Positions 8,191 to 17,960 are shown, counted from the stretch's first letter. The stretch: DNA of 64,000 nt from Clostridium_AD sp050717635 (GCF_050717635.1 NZ_JBOITO010000029.1:87391-151390); one strand, 5' to 3'. The notes: a model not told the origin generated them from the letters alone. Numbers and translations are program-made.

Positions 8191-9504
8191 TTACATTTCT
8201 TTTTTTATACCTCTACTTAAAGTATTTTCGTAATCTATAAATTGATACACATCTTCTTTGAATAAATCACTAAAGCTCTTAAGTTCTTCTAAAGTTAAAT
8301 CTTCAATAGCCTTGTGCTGCTTCTCACAGTGTATAACAATAGAACCTATAACTCCATGAGCATCTCTAAATGCTGCGCCTTTATTCACAAGATAATCGGC
8401 AGCTTCCGTAGCATTTAAAAATCCTGTTTTAACTGCATTATACATATTATCCTTTTTAATTTTTAGTGAACAAAGCATACCATTCATAATTTTTATACAT
8501 TTTAAAACTGTATCTACTCCATCAAAAAAAGGTTCCTTATCTTCTTGCATATCTTTATTATAGGCCAGTGGAATTCCTTTCATGGTTGTAAATAAACTCA
8601 TTAGATCTCCATATACTCTCCCAGTTTTTCCTCTTACGAGTTCTGCTGCGTCTGGATTTCTTTTCTGTGGCATTATGCTGCTACCAGTAGAAAATTCATC
8701 ACTAATTTCAATAAAATTAAATTCTTTGCTACTCCACAAAACAAGTTCCTCACTAAGTCTACTAAGATGCATCATTATTATAGAAAAAGCAGATAAAAGT
8801 TCAAGCAAATAATCTCTATCACTTACTCCATCCATAAAATTATCCACAGGTTTTTTAAACCCTAGTTCTCTTGTTGTAAAAGCTCTATCTGTATCATAGG
8901 TAGTTCCTGCTAGAGCACAACACCCAAGAGGATTTTCATCCATTATGTCAATGGCACTTTTAATTCTTTTCACATCTCGCCCTAGCATATTATAATATGC
9001 CATAATATGTTGTTTGAAAGTTACAGGTTGGGCTCTTTGTAGATGAGTATAGCCTGGCATTATAACTACATTGTCATTCCCTAATTTTTTAATAGTACAT
9101 AAAACAATATCCAAATTTTCAATAACCTCAAGAGCCTTATGTTTTGAATATAATCTCATATCTACTGCAACTTGGTCATTTCTACTTCTTGCTGTATGAA
9201 GTTTTTTGCCTACATCACCCACCAGTGTTGTAAGTTGTATTTCCATAAAGCTATGAATATCTTCATAATCGCCTTCGATTTTAAGTTTACCTTCTTCAAT
9301 ATCAGAAAGAATAGAATTTAGACCATTAACTATAGTGGAGCACTCTTCCTGGGTTAAAATGCTGCATTTTGCAAGCATTTTAACATGAGCTATACTTCCC
9401 ATAATATCTTCATAATATAATCTTTTATCAAAACTTAGAGAACTATTAAAATCCTCCATAAGTTTGCTTTCATTACCTTCAAATCTTCCGCCCCAAAGCT
9501 TCAT
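8191..9504 (-). CDS. argH: Argininosuccinate lyase
   Basis: 437 residues, the usual family length. It cleaves argininosuccinate to arginine and fumarate, the last step of arginine synthesis; the enzyme is a cytoplasmic homotetramer. Visible signatures: N-terminal KLWGGRF, the substrate loop TARSRNDQ with HLQRAQP downstream, and the fumarase/lyase signature GSSIMPQKRNPD with its catalytic serine. The ATG at 9504 is chosen over the in-frame one at 9519 because AGGTGA lies six bases before it and KLWGGRF is the family start. It is downstream of argG, 42 bp apart, so co-transcribed. Confidence 0.97.
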   Translation of the reverse strand: MKLWGGRFEGNESKLMEDFNSSLSFDKRLYYEDIMGSIAHVKMLAKCSILTQEECSTIVNGLNSILSDIEEGKLKIEGDYEDIHSFMEIQLTTLVGDVGKKLHTARSRNDQVAVDMRLYSKHKALEVIENLDIVLCTIKKLGNDNVVIMPGYTHLQRAQPVTFKQHIMAYYNMLGRDVKRIKSAIDIMDENPLGCCALAGTTYDTDRAFTTRELGFKKPVDNFMDGVSDRDYLLELLSAFSIIMMHLSRLSEELVLWSSKEFNFIEISDEFSTGSSIMPQKRNPDAAELVRGKTGRVYGDLMSLFTTMKGIPLAYNKDMQEDKEPFFDGVDTVLKCIKIMNGMLCSLKIKKDNMYNAVKTGFLNATEAADYLVNKGAAFRDAHGVIGSIVIHCEKQHKAIEDLTLEELKSFSDLFKEDVYQFIDYENTLSRGIKKEM

Positions 9505-9546
9505 ATATATCACCTGCATAACTTTCTACATATTTTGTATTATTCC

Positions 9547-10749
9547 TTAGTAATTATTTAAATGTTTATAAGCCTTAATTTTACTTGGCAATGAAAATAA
9601 GTTTATAAATCCTTCTGCATCCTTATGATCATATAGTACACTTGCTCCAAAAGAAGATATACTCTCATCATATAGTGCATTAGGTGATTCTTTACTTGCT
9701 ACCATAATATTTCCTTTGTATAGCATTAGTTTTACAGAACCTGTTACAGTTTCTTGAGTCTTATCTACAAAAGCATCAAGAGCTTCTCTCATAGTAGTAA
9801 ACCAAAGTCCATCATAAAGTAATTCTCCATATTTCTGTGATATTGAATATTTAAAGTGAAGTGTATCTTTATCTATGGTTATTTCCTCAAGTTCTTTATG
9901 AGCAGCATAAAGAACTGTACCACCTGGAGTTTCATATATTCCTCTTGATTTCATTCCTACAAGTCTATTTTCTACTAAATCTACAATACCTATTCCATTT
10001 TCTCCACCAATTTCATTTAATATCTTAACGATATCTATTGGCTCTAATTCAACGCCGTCAACTTTTTTAGCAATTCCTTTTTCAAAATATATATCTACAT
10101 ATGCAGCTTCATCTTTTGCTTTTTCTGGAGGTGTAACCATAAGATACATATCTCTTTTATGATCATTTTTAAAATCTTCAATATCTCCACCTTCATGACT
10201 TGCATGCCATAAATTTTGATCAACTGAATATATTTTATCTTTGGTTACTGATGTTTCAATGCCTCTAGCATTTGCATAATCTATAGCATCTTCTCTTGAT
10301 TTTATATCCCAAATTCTCCAAGGTGCTATGATTTTTATAGAAGGGTCTATAGCTGCTATGCCAACCTCAAATCTAACTTGATCATTTCCTTTACCAGTGC
10401 ATCCGTGACATATATATTTTGCCCCTTCTTTATGAGCTATTTCCACAAGTTTTTTAGCTATTAATGGTCTTGCATAAGCTGTACCTAACAAATATTTACC
10501 CTCATATGTAGCATTTGCTTTAACACCTTTAAATACATAATCTTTGATAAATTCTGCTGTTAAATCTTCAATATATATTTTTTCTGCTCCTGAACTTAAA
10601 GCTTTTTTTTCAATTGCATCCATATTATCCTCTTGACCAACATTAATGCAAGCTGCTATAACATCCATATCATAATTTTCCTTAAGCCACGCTATTATTA
10701 TAGATGTATCGAGTCCTCCTGAATATGCTAAAACCACTTTTTCTTTCAT
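9547..10749 (-). CDS. argG: Argininosuccinate synthase
   Basis: 400 residues. It joins citrulline and aspartate with ATP to give argininosuccinate. The N-terminal ATP pyrophosphatase P-loop AYSGGLDTSI is at residues 8-17, and the second signature GKGNDQVRFE follows near 120. Start ATG follows GGAAGGGG. It begins an argGH operon; upstream lie a small leader ORF and an ARG-box-like palindrome, so arginine repression is expected. With carAB directly behind it, this places carbamoyl phosphate supply and the last arginine steps together, although argF and earlier arg genes are not in the window. Confidence 0.97.
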   Translation of the reverse strand: MKEKVVLAYSGGLDTSIIIAWLKENYDMDVIAACINVGQEDNMDAIEKKALSSGAEKIYIEDLTAEFIKDYVFKGVKANATYEGKYLLGTAYARPLIAKKLVEIAHKEGAKYICHGCTGKGNDQVRFEVGIAAIDPSIKIIAPWRIWDIKSREDAIDYANARGIETSVTKDKIYSVDQNLWHASHEGGDIEDFKNDHKRDMYLMVTPPEKAKDEAAYVDIYFEKGIAKKVDGVELEPIDIVKILNEIGGENGIGIVDLVENRLVGMKSRGIYETPGGTVLYAAHKELEEITIDKDTLHFKYSISQKYGELLYDGLWFTTMREALDAFVDKTQETVTGSVKLMLYKGNIMVASKESPNALYDESISSFGASVLYDHKDAEGFINLFSLPSKIKAYKHLNNY

Positions 10750-10796
10750 TTTTATATCCCCTTCCGAATTTATATCTTTTATATTTTAAGACTTTT

Positions 10797-10895
10797 CTAA
10801 AGTACTTTATTTAAGTATTCATTAATTTGCCGGTATTTTTGCAGGATAAAAAAATGTTTTGGTACTCTTATCTCAATAAACATAATTTTTCTCAT
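10797..10895 (-). CDS. Putative 32-residue leader ORF of argGH
   Basis: ATG at 10895 with the site AAGGAGTGG six bases upstream opens 33 codons ending TAG, 47 bp before argG. The product begins MRKIMFIEIRVPKHFF and has three Arg codons plus several Lys. The strong ribosome site suggests it is translated; it may couple translation to argG expression or encode a small protein. No family is recognised. It could be chance, but ribosome sites this good are uncommon in intergenic sequence. Confidence 0.4.
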   Translation of the reverse strand: MRKIMFIEIRVPKHFFILQKYRQINEYLNKVL

Positions 10896-10929
10896 TTGTA
10901 CCACTCCTTCATTCATAACGGAACATATC

Positions 10930-10947
10930 AATGTATATTTATACATT
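10930..10947. promoter_or_regulatory. ARG-box-like palindrome upstream of argG
   Basis: AATGTATATTTATACATT is two perfect 8-bp arms around TT. It matches the shape of ArgR/AhrC operators (AATGNATA and its complement) and sits 180 bp upstream of argG and 35 bp before the leader ORF. Arginine-dependent repression is inferred. Confidence 0.55.
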
Positions 10948-11118
10948 GGTATGTATAGTTTTTATTTTTCTTGATTATTTGCCATTTAGTTCTTTTTAAC
11001 TTTTGCTGTTGAACTAACTGGCTTGTTTTTATTTATTATATATCACTTCTTATTATAATGCAATACTTTTTCATTATATTTATTCATATTCTTATTATAT
11101 TTATGCATTGTATAAGTT

Positions 11119-11164
11119 AAAGACACGAGACAAGTGTTAGCGCACCTGTTTCGTGTCTTTTTTT
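11119..11164. terminator. Terminator between carB and argG region
   Basis: A ten-bp outer stem AAAGACACGA with inner ACA/TGT pairing; a long U run follows on the plus strand and a short one on the minus strand. It lies just past the end of carB. Confidence 0.75.
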
Positions 11165-11178
11165 AAATTATCTTTTAG

Positions 11179-14100
11179 CTAATCTGCAATATTAAATACT
11201 TCTAAATTTGCACTTATAATATTTTTCCTTAAAAGTTCCACTACTGCCTTTGCAGTATCTAATGAAGTAATAATACCTATATTACTTTCTATAGCTGTTC
11301 TCCTTATTCTAAAACCATCTGTTTTTGAATTATTTCCTTTAGTAGCGGTATTTATTACTAAATCAACCTGTCTACCCTTTATTACATCAATTATATTAGG
11401 GCTACCTTCTGAAATTTTCATAACTGTAAGGGCTTCAATACCAATCTCTTTTAGCAGCTTAGCCGTGCCTGTTGTAGCTATAAATTTATAATTCATTTCA
11501 CTAAACGCTTTTGCTATATATAAAAACTCTTCTTTATCCTGCGGGTTTATTGTTGTAAGGATAACTCCACTTTCTTTTTTGATCCTCATTCCAGAGGCTA
11601 TAAGCCCTTTATATAGAGCCTCGTCGAAGCTTCTTCCTATTCCAAGCACCTCTCCTGTGGATCTCATTTCTGGTCCTAGACACACCTCAACCTCTGGAAG
11701 TTTTTGAGTCGAAAATACTGGAACCTTTACTGACACAAGTGTTGGCTCGCAATAAACCCCGCTATCATATCCAAGATTTTTTAATTTCTCTCCCAGCATA
11801 ACCCTTGTTGCAAGCTCTACAATTGGTACTTTACTAACCTTACTAATATACGGAACTGTACGACTAGCTCTTGGATTAACCTCTATTATATATAATTCAT
11901 CTTTAAATTCTATAAACTGAATATTTATCATTCCTATTACTTTGAGTCCTATTGCAACCCTCTTAGTATAATCTAATATTTTTTCTTTTATACTTTGTGA
12001 TATATTTTGACTTGGATATATTGTAATGCTATCTCCAGAATGAACCCCTGCTCTCTCTAAATGCTCCATAATACCAGGTATTAATATTTCTTCTCCGTCA
12101 CAAATAGCATCAACTTCTATTTCTCTACCTAATAGATATCTATCAATTAGGACAGGGTTTTTCTTATCCTTCTCAAAGGCATTCTTTAAATAATGCTTTA
12201 ACTCATTTTGTCCATAAGTTATTTCCATTCCCTGTCCACCCAATACATAAGATGGTCTAACAATCACTGGATATCCTAAATTTTCAGCCTCTTTTAAGCC
12301 TTCCTTTAAATCCCAAACCGCTCTTCCCTTAGGTCTATTTATATTTAACTTCTCTAAAAGTGCATCGAATTTCTCTCTATCTTCTGCTACATCTATTTGC
12401 TCAGGCTTAGTACCATATATAGTTATATTCTTTTTTTCTAAGAATTTAGCCAGATTAATGGCAGTTTGACCTCCAAATTGAAGTATAACTCCATCAGGGT
12501 TTTCTTTTTCAATAATATTCAAAACTTCTTCTTCTGTTAAAGGCTCAAAATATAATTTATCTGAAATATTAAAGTCTGTACTTACTGTTTCCGGGTTATT
12601 GTTTACTATTATTGTTTCAATTCCAAGTTTTCTAAGTGCAATTACACTGTGAACAGATGCATAATCAAACTCAATTCCCTGTCCTATCCTTATAGGACCT
12701 GAACCTAATACCATAACCTTCCTTCTACTACTTACTTCAACCTCATCATATTCATCATAAGTTGAGTAGTAATATGTGGACATGGCTTCAAATTCTCCTG
12801 CGCAAGTATCTACCATCTTATAGACAGGTTTAATGTTCCATATGTTTCTAAGTTCATAAATTACATTTGGACTAACCCCTAATAAATCCGATATTCCTTT
12901 GTCTGAAAATCCCTTTTTCTTTAATAATTGCAACCAATCACTATTCATATCTTCAACGGTAGAACTCTTGATTTTTTCTTCTTCGTCTACTATCCACTTG
13001 ATTTTATTTACAAAGAATTTATCTATACCTGTAATTTCCGAAATTTTTTCTATCATATAATTACGTCTAAGCATTTCAGCTAAATGAAATATTCTCTCAT
13101 CATCGGGCGCCATTACTCTTTTCTTTAATTCTTGTAAACTCTTTTGTGAAAGCGCATCATATTGTAATGAGAATTTTCCTATTTCTAAAGAACGAATTCC
13201 TTTTAATAGCGCTGCTTCAAAATTACTACCAATTGACATTATTTCCCCTGTAGCCATCATCTTAGTACCTAAAACTCTATTTGCTCCCTGAAATTTATCA
13301 AAAGGCCACTTAGGAATTTTAACTACAACATAATCTAGTGAGGGCTCAAAACAAGCATAGGTTTTTTGAGTCACTGCATTCACTATCTCATCTAGTCCAT
13401 ACCCTAGCGCTATTTTCGCTGCTACTTTAGCAATAGGATATCCTGTAGCCTTTGAAGCTAGTGCAGAGGATCTACTTACTCTTGGATTAATTTCTATAAC
13501 TGCATACTCAAAGCTTTTAGGATTAAGAGCTAGTTGAACATTGCAACCACCTTCTATTCCTACACTATTTATAATATCTATGGATGCACTTCTAAGCATT
13601 TGGTACTCTTTATCCGAAAGAGTTTGGCTTGGTGCTACAACAATACTATCTCCGGTATGTATTCCTACAGGATCTATATTTTCCATATTACATACGCAAA
13701 TACAATTACCATTACCGTCTCTCATAACCTCATATTCTATCTCTTTCCAACCTTTAATCGACTTTTCCAACAGAACCTGTCCGATAGAACTTAATTGTAA
13801 TCCTAATTGTAAGATTTCTACTAACTCTTCTTCAGTTTCAGCGATTCCGCCTCCGCTTCCTCCTAGAGTATAGGCCGGTCTTACTACTAGTGGATAGCCT
13901 ATTTCAGTTGCAAAACACAATGCTCCTTCTATATCTGTAACAATTGCACTTTCTACAACTGGCTGATTAATCTCCTGCATAAGACTTCTAAAAATTTCTC
14001 TGTCTTCACCTTTTTTTATTCCTTCTATAGATGTTCCAATCACTCTTACATTATATTTATCTAAAACATCATTATCAGCTAGTTCAACAGCTAAATTGAG

Positions 14101-14385
14101 CCCCGTTTGGCCTCCCATACCACAAAGCACACTATCCGGTCTTTCCTTGTCAATAATTTTTTCTAAAAATTCTATAGTTAATGGCTCTATGTAAACAATG
14201 CCAGCAATCTCTTTATCCGTCATTATTGTAGCTGGATTACTATTTACAAGTACAACTTCTATACCTTCCTCTCTTAATGCTTGACAGGCTTGTGTTCCTG
14301 AGTAATCGAATTCAGCAGCTTGCCCTATTATTATTGGTCCTGATCCAACAACTAGTACTTTTTTAATACTTTTATCTAACGGCAT
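11179..14385 (-). CDS. carB: Carbamoyl phosphate synthase large subunit
   Basis: 1068 residues, full length. It makes carbamoyl phosphate from bicarbonate, two ATP and ammonia channelled from CarA, feeding arginine and pyrimidine synthesis. The two homologous ATP-grasp halves are seen: first VVGSGPIIIGQAAEFDYSG, second MVLGSGPIRIGQGIEFDYAS near residue 550, each with a VRPAY/VRPSYVLGG substrate loop. The C-terminal allosteric MGS-like domain runs from about 940 and contains TTGTAK. Start ATG follows AAAGGAGGG. It lies 15 bp after carA in one operon. Confidence 0.97.
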   Translation of the reverse strand: MPLDKSIKKVLVVGSGPIIIGQAAEFDYSGTQACQALREEGIEVVLVNSNPATIMTDKEIAGIVYIEPLTIEFLEKIIDKERPDSVLCGMGGQTGLNLAVELADNDVLDKYNVRVIGTSIEGIKKGEDREIFRSLMQEINQPVVESAIVTDIEGALCFATEIGYPLVVRPAYTLGGSGGGIAETEEELVEILQLGLQLSSIGQVLLEKSIKGWKEIEYEVMRDGNGNCICVCNMENIDPVGIHTGDSIVVAPSQTLSDKEYQMLRSASIDIINSVGIEGGCNVQLALNPKSFEYAVIEINPRVSRSSALASKATGYPIAKVAAKIALGYGLDEIVNAVTQKTYACFEPSLDYVVVKIPKWPFDKFQGANRVLGTKMMATGEIMSIGSNFEAALLKGIRSLEIGKFSLQYDALSQKSLQELKKRVMAPDDERIFHLAEMLRRNYMIEKISEITGIDKFFVNKIKWIVDEEEKIKSSTVEDMNSDWLQLLKKKGFSDKGISDLLGVSPNVIYELRNIWNIKPVYKMVDTCAGEFEAMSTYYYSTYDEYDEVEVSSRRKVMVLGSGPIRIGQGIEFDYASVHSVIALRKLGIETIIVNNNPETVSTDFNISDKLYFEPLTEEEVLNIIEKENPDGVILQFGGQTAINLAKFLEKKNITIYGTKPEQIDVAEDREKFDALLEKLNINRPKGRAVWDLKEGLKEAENLGYPVIVRPSYVLGGQGMEITYGQNELKHYLKNAFEKDKKNPVLIDRYLLGREIEVDAICDGEEILIPGIMEHLERAGVHSGDSITIYPSQNISQSIKEKILDYTKRVAIGLKVIGMINIQFIEFKDELYIIEVNPRASRTVPYISKVSKVPIVELATRVMLGEKLKNLGYDSGVYCEPTLVSVKVPVFSTQKLPEVEVCLGPEMRSTGEVLGIGRSFDEALYKGLIASGMRIKKESGVILTTINPQDKEEFLYIAKAFSEMNYKFIATTGTAKLLKEIGIEALTVMKISEGSPNIIDVIKGRQVDLVINTATKGNNSKTDGFRIRRTAIESNIGIITSLDTAKAVVELLRKNIISANLEVFNIAD

Positions 14386-14400
14386 ATAAACCCTCCTTTA

Positions 14401-15447
14401 TTATATAAGTTTAAGAAACTTATCAAAAATTATATCTATATCCTTAGGTCCTGGGCAAGCTTCTGGATGGAACTGCACAGAAAATATAGGCAAATTTTTA
14501 TGTCTCATTCCTTCTATGGTTCCATCATTTAAACTTACATGAGTAACCTCCATATCATTAGGCAATTTGCTGACATAATATCCGTGGTTTTGAGATGTAA
14601 TATAAACCTTATTTTCTTCTATATCTTTAACTGGATGATTGCAGCCCCTGTGTCCAAATTTAAGTTTTTGGGTTTTTCCACCAAGAGCTAAGGCTAAAAG
14701 TTGATGTCCTAGGCAAATTCCCACTATAGGCTTTTTACCTATGATTTTTTTTAACACCTCAATTATTTCTTTTAAATCATCTGGGTCTCCAGGTCCATTT
14801 GATAGAAATACTAAATCTGGATTAACCTTTAATATATCTGTCGCAGAAGCATTAGCAGGAAATATTGTTAATTTACAATTCCTTTGTTTAAACGAGCGCA
14901 ATATATTTTCTTTTATCCCAAAATCCATAATAGCTACATGAGGTCCGCTACCATTAATTGTATAACACTCCTTTGTAGTAACATTTATAACTGCATCATT
15001 ATTATTAAAAGTTGAAAGCTTTTGCTCTATTTCACTTTGAGATAGGTCCTTTGTAGCTATAATCCCTTTCATAGCCCCATTTTTTCTAAGTATTTTTGTT
15101 AATGCTCTTGTATCAATGCCTTCTAATCCTATTATCTTATTTTGCTTAAAATATCCTTCAAGATCCATTTCACATCTAAAATTGCTAGGATCATCACACT
15201 TTTCTCTAACAATGAAGCCCCTCACCTTAGGGGATTTTGATTCAACATCCTCTAAATTAATTCCATAATTGCCGATGAGCGGGTATGTCATAGTTACTAT
15301 TTGCCCATAATATGATGGATCCGTTAAAATTTCTTCATAACCAGTCATTCCTGTATTAAATACCACTTCACCTACACTTTCCTCCAAATACCCAAATATA
15401 TTTCCTTCAAATATCATTCCATTTTCCAATATCAATTTACCTTTCAT
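14401..15447 (-). CDS. carA: Carbamoyl phosphate synthase small (glutaminase) subunit
   Basis: 348 residues. The N-terminal half is the CarA-specific domain (LENGMIFEG...NTGMTGYEEILTDPSY), the C-terminal half a class I glutamine amidotransferase with nucleophile in GICLGHQLL and the His/Glu pair in VQFHPEACPG. It releases ammonia from glutamine for CarB. ATG follows GAAGGAGGG. It heads the carAB operon. Upstream are a PyrR-type RNA motif, a small ORF and an intrinsic terminator, pointing to pyrimidine-controlled attenuation. Confidence 0.97.
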   Translation of the reverse strand: MKGKLILENGMIFEGNIFGYLEESVGEVVFNTGMTGYEEILTDPSYYGQIVTMTYPLIGNYGINLEDVESKSPKVRGFIVREKCDDPSNFRCEMDLEGYFKQNKIIGLEGIDTRALTKILRKNGAMKGIIATKDLSQSEIEQKLSTFNNNDAVINVTTKECYTINGSGPHVAIMDFGIKENILRSFKQRNCKLTIFPANASATDILKVNPDLVFLSNGPGDPDDLKEIIEVLKKIIGKKPIVGICLGHQLLALALGGKTQKLKFGHRGCNHPVKDIEENKVYITSQNHGYYVSKLPNDMEVTHVSLNDGTIEGMRHKNLPIFSVQFHPEACPGPKDIDIIFDKFLKLI

Positions 15448-15497
15448 ATTAACCCTCCTTCGTCAAATAAAAGTATATTTTTTTCTAAAAAAACAAA

Positions 15498-15537
15498 GGA
15501 TAATAGGGAGATTAATTAAATAATCTCTCTATTATCC
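15498..15537 (-). terminator. Leader terminator (attenuator) of carAB
   Basis: A 16-bp stem with one mismatch (GGATAATA-x-GGAGATT arms) whose minus-strand exit is followed by TTTGTTTTTTT. It lies 50 bp upstream of carA inside its leader, so read-through must be controlled for carA to be expressed. Confidence 0.8.
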
Positions 15538-15538
15538 A

Positions 15539-15640
15539 TCACAATATATCTTTCACATTTATTAACGAAATAGAAAACATACCTACAGTTTTATTATTAA
15601 TTTCAAAATTTGTGCCAAAAAAAACAATTGCCATAATCAT
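15539..15640 (-). CDS. Putative 33-residue leader peptide of carAB
   Basis: ATG at 15640 with GGAAGGAG eight bases upstream opens 34 codons ending TGA, just before the attenuator hairpin. The product begins MIMAIVFFGTNFE. Its ribosome site overlaps the 3' end of the PyrR-type motif, so PyrR binding could also block its translation. Translation and function are inferred; no family is known to me. Confidence 0.4.
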   Translation of the reverse strand: MIMAIVFFGTNFEINNKTVGMFSISLINVKDIL

Positions 15641-15646
15641 CTATAC

Positions 15647-15669
15647 TCCTTCCTAGTCTCACAGGACTA
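15647..15669 (-). promoter_or_regulatory. PyrR-binding-type RNA motif in carA leader
   Basis: On the minus strand AGTCCTGTGAGACT (15656-15669) followed by AGGAAGG matches the PyrR anti-antiterminator consensus ARUCCNGNGAGGYU at 13 of 14 positions. It is followed by a terminator 110 bp on, the standard layout for uridine-nucleotide-controlled attenuation in Firmicutes. Confidence 0.65.
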
Positions 15670-15859
15670 ACTTAAAAGTGTATTTTTCTTTTATTTATAA
15701 TTTCTATTTAGTTTAATTCAAATTTTATAAATTGTCAATGTATAAATATAATTAACTATTGCAAATTAATTCAAGTTTGGTATCATATAAAAGTATATAA
15801 AATTATTTATAATTCAATTTAATTAATATCAACCGTTGAATATCCAGGAGGTAACCAAT

Positions 15860-16765
15860 ATGAAAAATATAGGAATGAGAAATATTAAAACTGCAACTTC
15901 AGTTTTTTTATGCATAATTTTATTAAGAATTTTCCATCATCCATTTCCATTTTATGCCTGTATTGCTGCAGTTATAACTATGCAAAGTACTGTACACAAT
16001 TCCTTTACTACAGGTAAAAACAGAATGATTGGTACTATTATAGGTGCAATTTGCGGATTGTTATTCGCACTCATAAGTCCTAATAATATATTCCTTACAA
16101 GTATAGGAATAGTACTAGTAATTTACTTTTTAAACGTTTTGAATAGAAAAAATTCTATTATAATTGGTTGCGTAGTGTTTTTAGCAATAATGACAAATCT
16201 TAGAGAAGGAACCCCTCTAATTTATAGTCTCAGTAGAGTTATAGAAACTTTTGTAGGAATATTTATATCAGTCCTTATCAATTTCCTTATATTCCATCCT
16301 AAATTTTTAGATAACTTGCATGTGGATGGAAATATTTTAGTCAATAATATTTTTGAAACATCCGAAGATGTGTTTAATTTCAGGGGAAATATTAATCTTT
16401 ATAACTTAAATGTCCAAATATCCTTATTAGAAAAGGCACTTGATTCATATTTAAGTGAAATAAGAAGTGAGAACACTAAAAACCAAGATATAATTATAAT
16501 TAATAAGGTAATCGCAGCTTCAAAAACCGCTTATAATCATTTGGTTATACTAACCGTTTTGACTGAAGAAAATGTGCCATCTGATTACTACTTTAATGAA
16601 AATAACCGCAATAAATTAAATGAATTATTCCATGAAAATGAAATTGGTACTTCATACATAAGTAACGACATAAACATAGTATTTAACTACCACGTTCACA
16701 ATTTACTTATAACGTTGACTATATTGAATACATTTAATAGCAAAAGAACTTCAAAAGGGATATAA
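15860..16765 (+). CDS. FUSC/aromatic-acid-exporter-like membrane protein
   Basis: 301 residues. The N-terminal half has about six membrane helices with the family pattern KTA.SVFLCIILLR..., YACIAAVITMQSTV near residue 40 and R-x-IGTIIGAICG; the C-terminal half is soluble and helical. It resembles the ArAE/DUF939 (FUSC-like) family, thought to export aromatic acids or related compounds. The ATG at 15860 follows CAGGAGGT by seven bases, better than the TTG at 15836. Single gene, convergent with degV. Substrate unknown. Confidence 0.8.
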   Translation: MKNIGMRNIKTATSVFLCIILLRIFHHPFPFYACIAAVITMQSTVHNSFTTGKNRMIGTIIGAICGLLFALISPNNIFLTSIGIVLVIYFLNVLNRKNSIIIGCVVFLAIMTNLREGTPLIYSLSRVIETFVGIFISVLINFLIFHPKFLDNLHVDGNILVNNIFETSEDVFNFRGNINLYNLNVQISLLEKALDSYLSEIRSENTKNQDIIIINKVIAASKTAYNHLVILTVLTEENVPSDYYFNENNRNKLNELFHENEIGTSYISNDINIVFNYHVHNLLITLTILNTFNSKRTSKGI

Positions 16766-16785
16766 ATTCCTTCTGAAGTTCTTTT
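16742..16785. terminator. Bidirectional terminator, FUSC/DegV
   Basis: AAAAGAACTTC and its complement form an 11-bp stem with an inner AAGG/CCTT pair. It overlaps the FUSC stop codon and serves both convergent genes. Confidence 0.8.
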
Positions 16786-16790
16786 ATTTT

Positions 16791-17648
16791 CTATAAATCC
16801 TTCTCTGTATAATATACAATGCCTAGTGCTCCAGGCCCAACGTGAGTTCCTATTACAGGTCCAATTGGTGCTATTTCTATTTTTTTGCCTGTATATACTT
16901 CAACTGTTTTTGCAAAAGTAAGTGCTCCTTCCACATCATTTATGTGATGAATCATTACTTCGCCTAGTCCATTTTTTTCTATATCTTCAGTAAATTTATT
17001 AATCATAGTTTGTATAGCACGTTTTTTAGTTCTTACTTTTTGGAACAATTCTGTTTTCCCATCTATAACTGTAAGAATGGGCTTAATTTGAAAAATAGTA
17101 CCTAGCAGTGCACTAGCGCCACCTATTCTTCCACCTTTTTTTAGATACTCTAGAGTATCTGGGATAAACAAAAACCTACTTCTTTTTATATTGTCTTTTA
17201 CGAGTGTAACTACTTCTTGTATTGATTTTCCATCTTGCGCTGCTTTGGCAGCTGTTAATACTGCAAACCCTAGTTGCATACAATTGGACCTAGAATCTAT
17301 AATCTCAATTAATGCCATTGGGTATTTCTCAAGAATCATACTTTTTGCAAGGCATGCGTTTGAATAAGTCCCACTCATATCTGAAGAAAGGAAAACACCA
17401 ACCACTTGCTTATTATCCATTACTTGCTCTTCTAGTACATTATACATTTCATCTAAAGAAGGTTGTGATGAAGTAGGTGTATTCAAACTCTCATCTAGTT
17501 TTTTATAAAAAGTTTTGTTTTCAATATTAATCTCTTTAAGCTCTTCATTTCCGAAAATAACACTTAATGAAACTATAGAAATATCATATTTTTTCTTTAG
17601 CTCTTCACTTATGTAAGAGGTGCTATCCGTTACAATTTTTATAGTCAT
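16791..17648 (-). CDS. DegV family fatty-acid-binding protein
   Basis: 285 residues with the DegV fold: IVTDSTSYI at the N-terminus, a SQPS lid loop near residue 58, FLSSDMSGTYSNA near 85-97, IDSR near 118, and the C-terminal IGPVIGTHVGPGALG. Family members (FakB) bind one fatty acid and present it to the kinase FakA for phosphorylation. No fakA is adjacent. ATG follows GGGGGAAG. Monocistronic. Confidence 0.92.
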   Translation of the reverse strand: MTIKIVTDSTSYISEELKKKYDISIVSLSVIFGNEELKEINIENKTFYKKLDESLNTPTSSQPSLDEMYNVLEEQVMDNKQVVGVFLSSDMSGTYSNACLAKSMILEKYPMALIEIIDSRSNCMQLGFAVLTAAKAAQDGKSIQEVVTLVKDNIKRSRFLFIPDTLEYLKKGGRIGGASALLGTIFQIKPILTVIDGKTELFQKVRTKKRAIQTMINKFTEDIEKNGLGEVMIHHINDVEGALTFAKTVEVYTGKKIEIAPIGPVIGTHVGPGALGIVYYTEKDL

Positions 17649-17960
17649 TATTCTTCCCCCACTTATTAAGTATTATATATATTATACTACAATGTTCTGG
17701 TAAACAATACCCCGAAGGTTTATAATTAATCCTTATTCTATATAAATAAATTTAATATATCTCATAATATATTAAATTTATTTAAACTCCTACAAATAGT
17801 ACTCAAATACTCTGTGATATGTTACACTTATAATATGTAAAAGTAGGTGATACAAACAATTCTTAAACTTGACGTAGTGATAGATTTAATAAGATAAGGG
17901 GGTGCTGCAGATATATAGGTAAAATATTAATATGGTACCTATATTTGTGAGCAGGAAATT
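17649..17960 (+). promoter_or_regulatory. 310-bp region with a leader hairpin before a membrane protein gene
   Basis: No gene seen. A candidate promoter TTGACG lies near 17873-17878 with weak -10 choices. A hairpin of nine base pairs (ATATAGGTA at 17913-17921 with TACCTATAT at 17936-17944) sits just before the ATG at 17961 and may influence translation. The remainder is A+T-rich. Confidence 0.3.

Noticed and set aside
13534..13873. Plus-strand open frames inside carB
   Set aside because: They are antisense to a well-conserved gene and have no ribosome sites.
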